A DNA stretch of 64,000 nt, taken from contig DIVZ01000006.1 in assembly GCA_002423395.1 (NCBI GenBank), positions 1 through 64,000 of the forward strand. The letters are read 5' to 3'. Position numbers and translations under genes: made by a program. Below are positions 49,696-58,023 of the stretch, piece by piece. This stretch comes from Eubacteriaceae bacterium UBA6119. Its GTDB lineage: Bacteria; Bacillota; Clostridia; Eubacteriales; UBA1433. How positions within the stretch are numbered: the stretch's first letter is position 1; every line of letters begins with the position of its first letter. Below the pieces are notes generated by a model that was not told the DNA's origin, ran no database searches, and was given only the letters and a program-made list of their open reading frames with translations.

Positions 49696-49782
49696 ATTGA
49701 GCAGAGATGCGCTTTTTTGATTACGTAATAAAAGACCTTTGGCATATAGTTATTATGATTGTTATCTATGAGAGGAAAAAAT

Positions 49783-50118
49783 ATGTTAATAGAACAAAAA
49801 AGAATTGATAATATCGAATGGTATAAAGATGATGATTATCAATTTAAAGTAAAATATATTGGCGATAAAGCAATACTATGGGTGAATTTTAAAGGTTATA
49901 ATATAGCAATGCCATTACTAATATGGGATTTCTTCGTTGAAATGGAGGACAATGGCATTCCACTAAAATTAAATAAAGAATGGAACGGATATGAAGGGTT
50001 TGAAATAGAAAAAGATGATGTTTTTTTCTTTATTGGATTGATAACGTTTTATATGAAAGAAAAAAATGCTGATTCAATGATACTTAAAGATAAATTTATA
50101 GATTGGAATGATATATAA
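49783..50118 (+). CDS. orphan immunity-type protein (tandem paralog A)
   Basis: 111 residues from the ATG at 49783 behind GAGAGGAAA (an ATG at 49759 lacks a site). IEWYKDDDYQFKVKYIGDKA and NFKGYNIAMPLLIWDFFVEM align with paralog B, as does the FFFIGLITFYMKEKNADSMI end. Very AT-rich and acidic, it lies between two cassette terminators with no toxin, so it is probably a retained immunity gene. Confidence 0.6.
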   Translation: MLIEQKRIDNIEWYKDDDYQFKVKYIGDKAILWVNFKGYNIAMPLLIWDFFVEMEDNGIPLKLNKEWNGYEGFEIEKDDVFFFIGLITFYMKEKNADSMILKDKFIDWNDI

Positions 50119-50152
50119 TTATTATCTAAATTATTAGTAAAAGGAATAATAA

Positions 50153-50485
50153 ATGATTTGGGAAATTAAAGAAAAACAAAATACATATTGGTATAAAAGT
50201 GATTTATGCGAATTAAAAATAATAAACTCAGAAAATAAAACTAATATATTCTTAAATTACAAAGATTATAATATTATTATGCCAATGGAAATGTGGGGAT
50301 TTTGCGAAGAAGTGACTGAAAGAAATATTAGATATGATATAGAAGGCGATAATATTGGTAGTTGGTATTATGTTATAGAAAAGAAAAATTTGCGGCTGTT
50401 TATTGATTTAATATACTATTTTATAAAAGAACATAATGCAGATAAACTAATAAATCCAAAATTAATAATTAAAGAATGGAATTAG
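50153..50485 (+). CDS. orphan immunity-type protein (tandem paralog B)
   Basis: 110 residues, 34 bp after paralog A. NTYWYKSDLCELKIINSENK, NYKDYNIIMPMEMWGFCEEV and LRLFIDLIYYFIKEHNADKL show the same plan as paralog A. The divergence despite adjacency suggests selection against different toxin variants. It ends at cassette-boundary terminator 6. Confidence 0.6.
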   Translation: MIWEIKEKQNTYWYKSDLCELKIINSENKTNIFLNYKDYNIIMPMEMWGFCEEVTERNIRYDIEGDNIGSWYYVIEKKNLRLFIDLIYYFIKEHNADKLINPKLIIKEWN

Positions 50486-50514
50486 TGTAAATTTAATAAT
50501 TAAATAATATATAG

Positions 50515-50551
50515 CGCCACTCCATAACAACTTGGAGTGGCGTTATTTTTT
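50515..50551 (+). terminator. cassette-boundary terminator 6
   Basis: CGCCACTCC and GGAGTGGCG form a 9-bp stem around ATAACAACTT, with a compensatory change (CG for the TG end) relative to terminator 2, followed by TTATTTTTT. It is the last of the array. Confidence 0.88.
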
Positions 50552-50629
50552 GTTGTCTGCAAGCATACGTGCATCATTATTAAACAAAAAGCCCAGGGCG
50601 CGGCTTAATATGTTTATTGGAAGGTTTGT

Positions 50630-50974
50630 TTAATACAGCATATCGGCGGAGAACTTTTCCCGCCAGAATTCTTTTAACAGCTTTACGTCGTCGTTAAATT
50701 CTTTGGGTGTTTGGGTTTCGCCTTTTTTTATAGTCTCAAGCACTTCTATGCTGAATGCATTTGATCCGTATATTTTCCAGTCCTGCGCGAGTTTTAGAGT
50801 TACCGCCGAACCCATCTTTTTAGAAAACTCAAACCTGTTTTTGTATCCCTCAATATTGCGCGTCGCCTCAAGAAGGACTTTGCCTGTCGCGTTGTTTTTA
50901 ACCGCTATAACGCCGCCTACCTCATCGCGCTGTTTATACTCCGATATTATTTTCTTTTTGTCTTCACTGTTCAT
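50630..50974 (-). CDS. GIY-YIG nuclease-family protein
   Basis: 114 residues, one base after the upstream gene's stop, so translation is probably coupled. It has the degenerate GIY-YIG layout seen in clostridial members: GGVIAVKNNATGKVLLEATR near residues 20-39, FEFSKKMGSAVTLKLAQDW near 48-66 and IEVLETIKKGETQTPKEF near 77-94. The usual Tyr of GIY is replaced (GGVIAV), so catalysis is uncertain. Confidence 0.75.
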   Translation of the reverse strand: MNSEDKKKIISEYKQRDEVGGVIAVKNNATGKVLLEATRNIEGYKNRFEFSKKMGSAVTLKLAQDWKIYGSNAFSIEVLETIKKGETQTPKEFNDDVKLLKEFWREKFSADMLY

Positions 50975-50975
50975 A

Positions 50976-51452
50976 TCAGTAACCCATTTCTTTAAGCAGA
51001 GCTGAAAGCCTGTGCAGACGCTCGCTCAAAAGCTCGTCATCGGCTGTGAGAACATCCCGAAAAAGCTGTATGTCCTGCTCTATTAAGGGATTGTCTTTGC
51101 ATAACGAGATATCAAGCGCGCCGCCCTGAAGCGCTATTCTGTCTATTTTCACATTATTTTTATCATATAATTCAGGATTTTTGTACGACTCCATGAAATA
51201 CTGTTTGCTGCGGCAAATGAGTATAGCAAGATCAATTACCCTGTGCAGCGGCATTTCTTCGGACTGCCTCGACCATTTTTCGCCCGTATATCGCCAGATT
51301 TTAGCAGATATGTCGACTTTGCCTCTGTCGTTCCATTGCGCTAGCCCCAGGGACAGCCCCTTGGCGTCGGAATTTTGTATGCGTCCGTCAATTTTATCGT
51401 AATTTTCGGATACGATAACCGGTTTATGCTTTAACGTTGCCGGTATGTTCAT
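50976..51452 (-). CDS. DUF6530-family protein
   Basis: 158 residues with AAAGGAG upstream. The recognisable core is SENYDKIDGRIQNSDAKGLS near residues 15-34, LGLAQWNDRGKVDISAKIWR near 36-55 and MPLHRVIDLAILICRSKQYF near 66-85. DUF6530 proteins are found beside GIY-YIG-type genes in Clostridia, as here; their function is unknown. Two-gene operon. Confidence 0.78.
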   Translation of the reverse strand: MNIPATLKHKPVIVSENYDKIDGRIQNSDAKGLSLGLAQWNDRGKVDISAKIWRYTGEKWSRQSEEMPLHRVIDLAILICRSKQYFMESYKNPELYDKNNVKIDRIALQGGALDISLCKDNPLIEQDIQLFRDVLTADDELLSERLHRLSALLKEMGY

Positions 51453-51534
51453 ATATATTTACTCCTTTAGTAATTTACTAAATTAGTATATTACGAATGT
51501 TTTTATATGTCAACATTTTATAGCAATAAAGCTG

Positions 51535-51925
51535 GCGTATGTCTTCAAATTTTATAAAAAGATAGAGTCGAGTCTGCCGAAAGGCGGAACTCCAGGGTTC
51601 CCGTTCTCTACATTACATTTTTCAGGGAAGCGCAAGGATAGGTCAATCGTAAATACAATGTATTGTTAGGGTTGGGCATTGGTGAGCGGTCGAACACAGT
51701 TAGCCCCTACGGTGTATGAAAGCGCAAACAGAGGGTTTGGATTGGTCTGATTTATTTTGCAGTAGTCAGATGCGAGATAAATGAGCAAACCTATGCCTTT
51801 TTAAAATATATTGGAATTATAAACAGGAGCATATCTATTAGACATTATAATATATATTCATACATCTAATCGAAGGGCATTCTATATGAAGCAAGCAAAT
51901 TCTCTTAATTACCTTTTATATTTTT
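51535..51925 (+). repeat. composite intergenic repeat, unit at 51.6 kb
   Basis: AAAGGCGGAACTCCAGGGTT with CCCGTTC; TTTTCAGGGAAGCGCAAGGA; TAGGTCAATCGTAAATACAA; TGTATTGTTAGGGTTGGGCA; GAGCGGTCGAACACAGTTAG; CCCCTACGGTGTATGAAAGC; GGATTGGTCTGATTTATTTT. It is nearly identical to the 53.4 kb copy over about 180 bp. Non-coding. Confidence 0.85.
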
Positions 51926-52026
51926 AATGCATATAACTTTTTATTATTTTTCGATATAATTCGATTTACTGCGCGGTTGATTTATGATAGAATAATACAT
52001 ATTGTGGTTTATGGAGATTATTTATT

Positions 52027-52737
52027 ATGAAAACGGAAAGCAATTACGGCTTTGAGCAGATGGTCAAGGACGCACGTACTTATATTGCGCTCGGGTGTGA
52101 ATGGATAAGATATCACACCGAGAAAATGAATAAAGCTGTCGGCGCGAAAAAAGAAAAACTTAACGCCGAGATGGACGAGTACATATTAAAAACATGGGAT
52201 AAACTTGATTTTTTTGAAAAAGCCGCCGGCGCTGACATTAGCGGCGCAATTGATGATTTGACTGAAGAAGAGAAGCAGTTAATTGAGCGGGCGAAAAATT
52301 TACATACGGAGTTTATAAGCCAAAGGCGCGAACAGACAAAAAAAGATAAATCAAATATAGAGTATATGCGAAGGCTGATTATAAAAATAAAAAAGGCACA
52401 GGACAGGCTTTACAAGGCAGAGCTTAAAGACGATATGGCGGATGCAGACAGGGAGCTTGAAGACTGCTATGTAAGGCTGGGCGATACTTTTATGCTGTAC
52501 AGGCTTGAGCCTTACATTGACACTTTTACACCCGAAGAGCAGGAGTATATTTTCAGCGGCAGAATGGCGATACTCGCGGGCCATTACGCCAAAGAAGCCG
52601 AAAAAGCCAGAAGGTTTTTGATGCGCTGCGAGAAAATGCGTAAAACAACGGACGCCGCCGTGAATACGGGAATGGAATTTGTTAAGATGGAAAACAGCGA
52701 AGAGAAGGAAGGGGAAAAGGAAAACGCGGCGCTGTAG
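52027..52737 (+). CDS. coiled-coil hypothetical protein
   Basis: 236 residues with GGAG upstream. Largely helical and highly charged (YMRRLIIKIKKAQDRLYKAE; LEDCYVRLGDTFMLYRLEPY), with no signal peptide, membrane helix or Cys clusters. A Glu-rich tail (ENSEEKEGEKENAAL) ends the protein. Not recognised; appears monocistronic. Confidence 0.65.
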   Translation: MKTESNYGFEQMVKDARTYIALGCEWIRYHTEKMNKAVGAKKEKLNAEMDEYILKTWDKLDFFEKAAGADISGAIDDLTEEEKQLIERAKNLHTEFISQRREQTKKDKSNIEYMRRLIIKIKKAQDRLYKAELKDDMADADRELEDCYVRLGDTFMLYRLEPYIDTFTPEEQEYIFSGRMAILAGHYAKEAEKARRFLMRCEKMRKTTDAAVNTGMEFVKMENSEEKEGEKENAAL

Positions 52738-52930
52738 TATATAAACGCATCATTTATAAAACATCAACATATATTCTTAATTTACCTTTAAAACAAGGCT
52801 ATATTGGCTATTTAAATTTAAATAATGTATAATATTATAAAGAGTTTCAAACAATGCAAGATAAGATATAATAAATTCGAACAACTTAATATAAAAAAGG
52901 CAGTTGATAAAGTACGGGAGGATGATACAA

Positions 52931-53251
52931 ATGGGACAAACATCTTTAATGGGTTGGGTAATCGCAGCAGCTATAGCTATATTTTCAATAATACTGCTCG
53001 CGGGAAAAGGAAGCTTTTTGATTGCCGGATACAATAACGCAAGCAAAGAGAAAAAAGCGCGATTTGACGAAAAAAAACTCTCAAGAGTAGTAGGCGGGGG
53101 GCTTTTTATAATCGCGGTAATTATGGGAATTTCTAATTTTTATAAATTTGACTATACAAACGCTATTTTAAAGTACATATATCCTTGGGGGATAATTGCT
53201 GTAATTGCCGCTATGATTGTACTTACTAATACCGTATGCAAAAGAAAATAA
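52931..53251 (+). CDS. DUF3784-domain membrane protein
   Basis: 106 residues from the ATG at 52931, 9 nt after GGGAGG. Three transmembrane helices; the family signature GKGSFLIAGYNNASKEKKAR near residues 27-46 and DEKKLSRVVGGGLFIIAV near 48-65. DUF3784 proteins are small Firmicutes membrane proteins without a known role. The last helix (YIYPWGIIAVIAAMIVLTN) is followed by a basic tail. Confidence 0.88.
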   Translation: MGQTSLMGWVIAAAIAIFSIILLAGKGSFLIAGYNNASKEKKARFDEKKLSRVVGGGLFIIAVIMGISNFYKFDYTNAILKYIYPWGIIAVIAAMIVLTNTVCKRK

Positions 53252-53374
53252 AAACAGTCCGATAATTATATAATAGTAAAAAAACAGCAACTCTGTCATT
53301 AAGAATATTTCATTATATAAGGATAACAAATACCTTATCGCAAGTACCGCATCTCTTAAGAAATATAATTAGTT

Positions 53375-53740
53375 ACACAACGGAACGAACTGTCGTTCCC
53401 TAAATTTTTCAGGGAAGTGCAAGGATAGGTCAATCGTAAATACAATGTATTGTTAGGGTTAGGCATTTCAGAGCGGGCGAACACAGGTAAGCCACTACGG
53501 CGCATGAAAGAGCGGGGAGAGGTTGTATTTTGTTGGCAGTAGTCAGATGTCCTATATACGAGCAGGCATATATCTATCAAAGATTATAAAAAGCACGCAT
53601 AAGAATGTGCATAATAAATCAGATACGCATTTTATGAAAAGAGCAGCATTTTTAATAAAAACAAAAATTCATCTTAATTACCCTTTAATTATGGTCTTGA
53701 GGAAGACTGATATCAAACGAACATTAAACGCATAAAGTAA
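53375..53740 (+). repeat. composite intergenic repeat, unit at 53.4 kb
   Basis: ACGGAACGAACTGTCGTTCC, TTTTCAGGGAAGTGCAAGGA, TAGGTCAATCGTAAATACAA, TGTATTGTTAGGGTTAGGCA, GAGCGGGCGAACACAGGTAA, GCCACTACGGCGCATGAAAG, GCGGGGAGAGGTTGTATTTT, GCAGTAGTCAGATGTCC, GCAGGCATATATCTATCAAA. Same order as the 51.6 kb copy. Non-coding. Confidence 0.85.
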
Positions 53741-53808
53741 GCGGCGATATGCCGCAAATAACCGCAGCATTAGCAAGAAAAGATTTACCCTCACCCATAA
53801 TTACCAGC

Positions 53809-54084
53809 TTATTTTCTTTCCATAAACCATCTCGGATCCTCATAAAAAAGATACGTCGGCTTATTCCTTATCCTCACCGTATACCGCATTCCTATTCCGC
53901 CCGCTTTTAAACTCGGCGCCCTGCGCACATCAAGTATTTTATCTATCTCAAATTTTCGACCGTCTTCCCAATAAAGCGCAAGCGGAGTAATTACTCCCTG
54001 CGAGTCAAACCGCGCGTCCACCTGCACGTATACTCTTGAGAGATTATCAAACTCATCATTTTTAATAATTTTATATTCGTTCAT
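53809..54084 (-). CDS. conserved hypothetical protein of Clostridia
   Basis: 91 residues with GAGGAAG upstream. VYVQVDARFDSQGVITPLAL near residues 18-37, YWEDGRKFEIDKILDVRRAP near 38-57 and LFYEDPRWFMERK at the end form a small all-beta fold with many conserved aromatic and acidic residues. Close relatives occur as short standalone proteins in many Clostridia, but their role is unknown. Confidence 0.7.
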   Translation of the reverse strand: MNEYKIIKNDEFDNLSRVYVQVDARFDSQGVITPLALYWEDGRKFEIDKILDVRRAPSLKAGGIGMRYTVRIRNKPTYLFYEDPRWFMERK

Positions 54085-54184
54085 GATACTTCCTCGAACA
54101 TATGTTTGATTATATTATACACGTATTATATGCATATGTACAGAGGAAAATAACAGCAAATTAAAAAACCGCACATAAGCGCGG

Positions 54185-54925
54185 TTAATTGAATTTATAG
54201 TACTTTATACAGCGAAAGCCGTTGCCAGACCATGCCCATTCGGGCTTATCGCCGCCTTTATATACGCATTCGGCAGGGTAGCGGCTAAGCGTGTATGAGC
54301 CGCCTCGCACGACTTTCATTGTTATGTTCATCCTGTCACGTTCATTGCACCACTCGCTTATGTTGCCGCACATGTCCAGAAGGCCGTAAGGGCTTACGCC
54401 TTTGGGGTATTTATCGACGGGAGTCGTGTCGGCAATGCCTGCCTCTTCGGTGTTTGCGTAAACTCCGTCGCACCAGTCCTCGCCCCACGGAAATGTTCTG
54501 CCGTCTGTGCCTCTGTCGGCTTTTTCCCATTCCGCGTCTGTTGGCAGTCTGTAGCCGCCCCATTTGCAGAAGTTTTGCGCGTCGTTAAAGCTTACATAAC
54601 ATACGGGATGGTTATCTTTGCCGGCAGGATACGCGCGCGTGTCTGCATTCCAGTAGTTAGGCACGGGATGAGAAGGGTTTTCATCTATGAAAACTTTATA
54701 CTGCGCGTTGGTTACGGGATATTTGCCTATTTGGTATGCGCGGGTTGTTGAAGGCATATCTTTTCCAAATAATTCACGTCCCCAACAAGAAAGAAATTCG
54801 CCTGAAGGGATAGATATGAATTCAATGCCTGCGGGATTGTCGTCTGATGCTATCATAGGCTTTTCACATTCGCGGCAGCGCACCATGCCGCCCTGATTTT
54901 GCGTATTGCAGTGCGGACAAATCAT
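54185..54925 (-). CDS. formylglycine-generating-enzyme-like protein with zinc ribbon
   Basis: 246 residues with AAAGGAGG upstream. An N-terminal zinc ribbon (CPHCNTQNQGGMVRCREC) precedes a SUMF1/FGE-sulfatase domain: IPSGEFLSC, YPVTNAQYKVFIDENPSHPV, YRLPTDAEWEKADRG, TFPWGEDWCDGVYANTEEAG, SPYGLLDMCGNISEWCNERD and GGSYTLSRY. The fold is that of enzymes oxidising a substrate Cys to formylglycine, but the copper-site Cys pair of true FGEs is not evident, so a binding or related oxidase role is as likely. Confidence 0.85.
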   Translation of the reverse strand: MICPHCNTQNQGGMVRCRECEKPMIASDDNPAGIEFISIPSGEFLSCWGRELFGKDMPSTTRAYQIGKYPVTNAQYKVFIDENPSHPVPNYWNADTRAYPAGKDNHPVCYVSFNDAQNFCKWGGYRLPTDAEWEKADRGTDGRTFPWGEDWCDGVYANTEEAGIADTTPVDKYPKGVSPYGLLDMCGNISEWCNERDRMNITMKVVRGGSYTLSRYPAECVYKGGDKPEWAWSGNGFRCIKYYKFN

Positions 54926-55273
54926 GACAGTTCCTCCTTTAAAAAAATAACCGTAATAAAAGCATATATATTTTTATTATAGTTTATTTATTAAATTAAT
55001 ATAGCATTAAATTATATGTTGATTTTAAAAAATGTATTTGTTATCATTGAATAAATAATATAAAGGTAAATATATGTGTAAAGACATATAAAGCAAAATG
55101 CATGTTTAACAAATATGAGTTCAGCTTAATAAAGTTAAACGCATTGAATTGTTTTAAAGTAAATAATCCAGAACGTCCTTATGGGCGTTTTTTTTGTAAG
55201 AATCAGAAAAAAGGTTTTATTATCTGATAATAAACAAAATATTTTATAAATATAATAAAATGGGGGCGAAAAC
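54926..55273. other. intergenic region between divergent genes
   Basis: AT-rich. Contains one hairpin with a T-tract, AACGTCC/GGGCGTT at 55172-55189 followed by eight T, in front of the lipoprotein gene; no gene seen. Confidence 0.5.
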
Positions 55274-56050
55274 ATGAAAAAAATAAATTTAGCTATGACG
55301 CTTATATTTTTAGCGGTGATTTTATTGCTTTCATCATGCGCAGGCGGAACTTCTAACAATTCCTCACAAAACGCGGAGAGCAGAAAACCCTCGGAAATTA
55401 TCGCAGGTTTTCCCGATACGGTAATGGAGTTAAAGGGATATAAAAATCCTGTTCTTATCGATTATCGGTATTACTTTCCTCAAAATGACATAGAGAGCGA
55501 AACGGTAGGCAACGCAAATACATATTATACAGTATCGTATAAACCTGACGATCCTAAAGCTGTGTTTAGTTTCTACCAGCAGCTGCTGGGCGATACGAAA
55601 AGCTCTCAGTTCGCGAGCGGAACCATAGGTAAATACGATATATTTGTAGACTTCAGCAGAACGCCTGAAATTGAAATTGTATTTGAGTCTTTTGAGAGCA
55701 AAATACTTGACAGCGAAACGTTTAAGTTGATTGCAGGTGCCTATATTCCGTCTAAATACTTTGTAATGTATACTTTTAGAGAAATTCAAATAATGTTAGA
55801 CAGCGGGCAGACTTACAGCACTATAGGTTTTACCTACAAAAAAAGCGCTGCGGAGTTAACTGAAAGCTATAAAAATCTTATTAAAAACGCACAGTTAAGA
55901 ACACAAGACGAACGAACCTATATTGCGGGCGATGAAAAAGACTCGAAATTTTTTTGCGACATACAGATAAGTAACGATGAGCCTAACGCGCAGTTTTCGG
56001 CAGTTGAGCAAACCGTAAGTTTGAAAACTACGCTTATTGATGTAAAGTAG
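55274..56050 (+). CDS. lipoprotein of unknown function
   Basis: 258 residues with GGGGG upstream. The signal peptide ends in the lipobox LLSSC (IFLAVILLLSSCAGG). The mature part has IIAGFPDTVMELKGYKNPVL and repeats of a beta-rich unit (YTVSYKPDDPKAVFSFYQQL). No named domain is recognised. It may start a run of four same-strand genes up to 57412. Confidence 0.75.
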   Translation: MKKINLAMTLIFLAVILLLSSCAGGTSNNSSQNAESRKPSEIIAGFPDTVMELKGYKNPVLIDYRYYFPQNDIESETVGNANTYYTVSYKPDDPKAVFSFYQQLLGDTKSSQFASGTIGKYDIFVDFSRTPEIEIVFESFESKILDSETFKLIAGAYIPSKYFVMYTFREIQIMLDSGQTYSTIGFTYKKSAAELTESYKNLIKNAQLRTQDERTYIAGDEKDSKFFCDIQISNDEPNAQFSAVEQTVSLKTTLIDVK

Positions 56051-56081
56051 TTCATATAATATATATTTAAGGGAGAGGAAA

Positions 56082-56492
56082 ATGTTTAATAACAATGACG
56101 CTAAAAAACCGGCAAGCAAGGATTTATTGGAATTTTTGATTAATTATGAAAACGCGGACGGTTTAATACAACATCCCGTTGAAAAGTTAAAATATGAGAA
56201 AAATCTTGCGGAAGAATATGAATATGCTGAATGGACAGGCGCTGTTATTCGCATTGAAGATATTTCTGATCTTGGAAGCGGCCCTGAAGAATATTATATT
56301 GACGTTATTGTAAAAGATAATCCGCGCACTCCGAAAAATAATTTTGCCGGCTTTACCGCGTATTTCAATCATATAGATAAAGATGATCTTGCAAAAGTCA
56401 AAATTGACGGTGAAATAACCATAAGAGGAAAGATAGATAAACGGAATAAATTTTTAGGGCGCTGGATTCTCAAAGAATCAAAAATTATTTAG
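56082..56492 (+). CDS. hypothetical protein, OB-fold-like
   Basis: 136 residues with GGGAGAGG upstream, 31 bp after the lipoprotein gene. The C-terminal half alternates strands (AEWTGAVIRIEDISDL; YYIDVIVKDNPRTPKNNFAG; DDLAKVKIDGEITIRGKIDK) in the style of OB-fold/tRNA_anti-like domains that bind nucleic acids or peptides. The assignment is weak. Confidence 0.55.
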   Translation: MFNNNDAKKPASKDLLEFLINYENADGLIQHPVEKLKYEKNLAEEYEYAEWTGAVIRIEDISDLGSGPEEYYIDVIVKDNPRTPKNNFAGFTAYFNHIDKDDLAKVKIDGEITIRGKIDKRNKFLGRWILKESKII

Positions 56493-56555
56493 TATAATTG
56501 GATGTAAATTTATTATAAACACGCAAACATTAAATTTACAGAAAAGAGAAAGGGG

Positions 56556-57158
56556 TTGGATGACTTGTTTTGCAAGAATAAGGACTCGTTTTGTTACGAT
56601 TATATAGATGAAGAGAATTTATATCTTTTAAGCGAAGATGTGAAGCGCTACATCGCGAGACAGATAATAAAGACTATGGATTACAGCATAACCGCTGTTA
56701 AAAAAGAATTTACCCTTACGGATATGCCGTACATGAAGCATGATTACTATTTCGGCAGAGGTGCGCAGTATTCGGCTATTCAGGCGATAAATACCCCTCT
56801 TAAAGAAACGGGAGAGTTAATTCCTGAAAATGCGGACTTTATTTTAGGTTTGTACTGGGGAGATAAAAACAATCCCGCTCACGTAGGAATGGCAGAGCTG
56901 GGCATGATTGGCTATATACTTGCAAACAAGACAAAAATATACATCAATTCAAAATGCCGCACCGCCATGATTATAACGGACGGAACAATAGATGACGCTG
57001 TTTGGGAATCGATAGGAGAGTTTAACAAAACACATATGAATGAAAAATACCCGATGCGTTACAGGTTTATTGACGGAGAGAATTTTTTCATTTTATTAAA
57101 AAGTCTTAGTCTCAATGATTATAATACCTTAAAAAAAGCCATGAAGAAAAACGCTTAA
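56556..57158 (+). CDS. hypothetical protein
   Basis: 200 residues beginning at TTG behind AAAGGGG. NADFILGLYWGDKNNPAHVG near residues 90-109 and AMIITDGTIDDAVWESIGEF near 143-162 look like core strands of an alpha/beta fold. No signal peptide. It probably belongs to the same transcription unit as its neighbours. Not recognised. Confidence 0.6.
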   Translation: MDDLFCKNKDSFCYDYIDEENLYLLSEDVKRYIARQIIKTMDYSITAVKKEFTLTDMPYMKHDYYFGRGAQYSAIQAINTPLKETGELIPENADFILGLYWGDKNNPAHVGMAELGMIGYILANKTKIYINSKCRTAMIITDGTIDDAVWESIGEFNKTHMNEKYPMRYRFIDGENFFILLKSLSLNDYNTLKKAMKKNA

Positions 57159-57175
57159 TAATAGGTGAATATGAT

Positions 57176-57412
57176 ATGATTCGGAAAATAATAGCGGGAG
57201 TTATAGGCACAGTTTTAGGAACAATTACCGGAGGGGGTTTCGGATTATACATAGGAGCGGTTATTGGAGGAAACTTCATGACAAATTATATTTTTAACGG
57301 GGTGAGAGGATACGAAGCGACAGGCCGTATTGGATTTTTCGCGGGCGCGGTGATAGGAGCGGCTTTAGGAATATTTTTCGCTCTGAAAATCGTAAGCAAA
57401 AGAAAAAGTTAG
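57176..57412 (+). CDS. small glycine-zipper-like membrane protein
   Basis: 78 residues, 17 bp after the previous gene with AGGTG upstream. Two Gly-rich transmembrane segments (AGVIGTVLGTITGGGFGLYI and GFFAGAVIGAALGIFFALKI) of the glycine-zipper type pack against each other in membranes. Function unknown. Confidence 0.65.
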   Translation: MIRKIIAGVIGTVLGTITGGGFGLYIGAVIGGNFMTNYIFNGVRGYEATGRIGFFAGAVIGAALGIFFALKIVSKRKS

Positions 57413-57479
57413 TATCGCATTGAATTTAATAAAAAAATATATATAATTAAATAAATAAAAGCAATTAGAAGGTGAATTT

Positions 57480-58010
57480 ATGAAAAAAAGATATATTATT
57501 ATTTCGGCATTAATTATTTTGACGTTGATTTTCACGGGATGCGGCAGTACGAACAGCGGCAGCGCAAACAGCGGCAGTAAAAAAATAATAGAGCCAGAAC
57601 AGTTAATAAGCAAAACGGAAGCTCAAGCGCTTACGAAACTTACTCTAAAAGACGGCGCGAAAACGGAACAGGCTGTCGTGGGGCAGAAAATAATATTCTA
57701 TGATTCTGACGCAACAAACACCGGCATAAGCTTTTTGCAGGTTTCGCTGACACAGCAGGCGTTTATGCCTTCAGGCAGCAGCAATACTCCGCAGAGCATT
57801 TATAATTCGATTAAATCGACTATATCGAGCACTGCGAGAGTTGAAGGATTAGGAGACGACGCGTTTTTCGCGACTCCCGGACTGCACATATTATCGGACG
57901 GTTATTACATTGTAATAGCGGCAGGCAATTCGGATAAAGCAAGTGTTCAGACAGTGCTTAAAGAGGCGGGACTGCTTGCGGTGCAGCATTTGAAAGAACT
58001 GATAAAATAG
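57480..58010 (+). CDS. lipoprotein of unknown function
   Basis: 176 residues with AGAAGGTG upstream. The lipobox is FTGC (SALIILTLIFTGCGSTN), then a Ser/Gly/Asn linker. The mature domain has LISKTEAQALTKLTLKDGAK near residues 42-61 and VEGLGDDAFFATPGLHILSD near 119-138, a pattern seen in small extracytoplasmic domains that sense or bind unknown ligands. It ends at a strong terminator, followed by a 37-bp element. Confidence 0.75.
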   Translation: MKKRYIIISALIILTLIFTGCGSTNSGSANSGSKKIIEPEQLISKTEAQALTKLTLKDGAKTEQAVVGQKIIFYDSDATNTGISFLQVSLTQQAFMPSGSSNTPQSIYNSIKSTISSTARVEGLGDDAFFATPGLHILSDGYYIVIAAGNSDKASVQTVLKEAGLLAVQHLKELIK

Positions 58011-58023
58011 GGTAAAGAGATAT

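Noticed and set aside
13520..53740. CRISPR array
   Set aside because: Repeats are dispersed over 40 kb with irregular, long separations, and no cas genes are visible; the Cas4-like nuclease belongs to the prophage.
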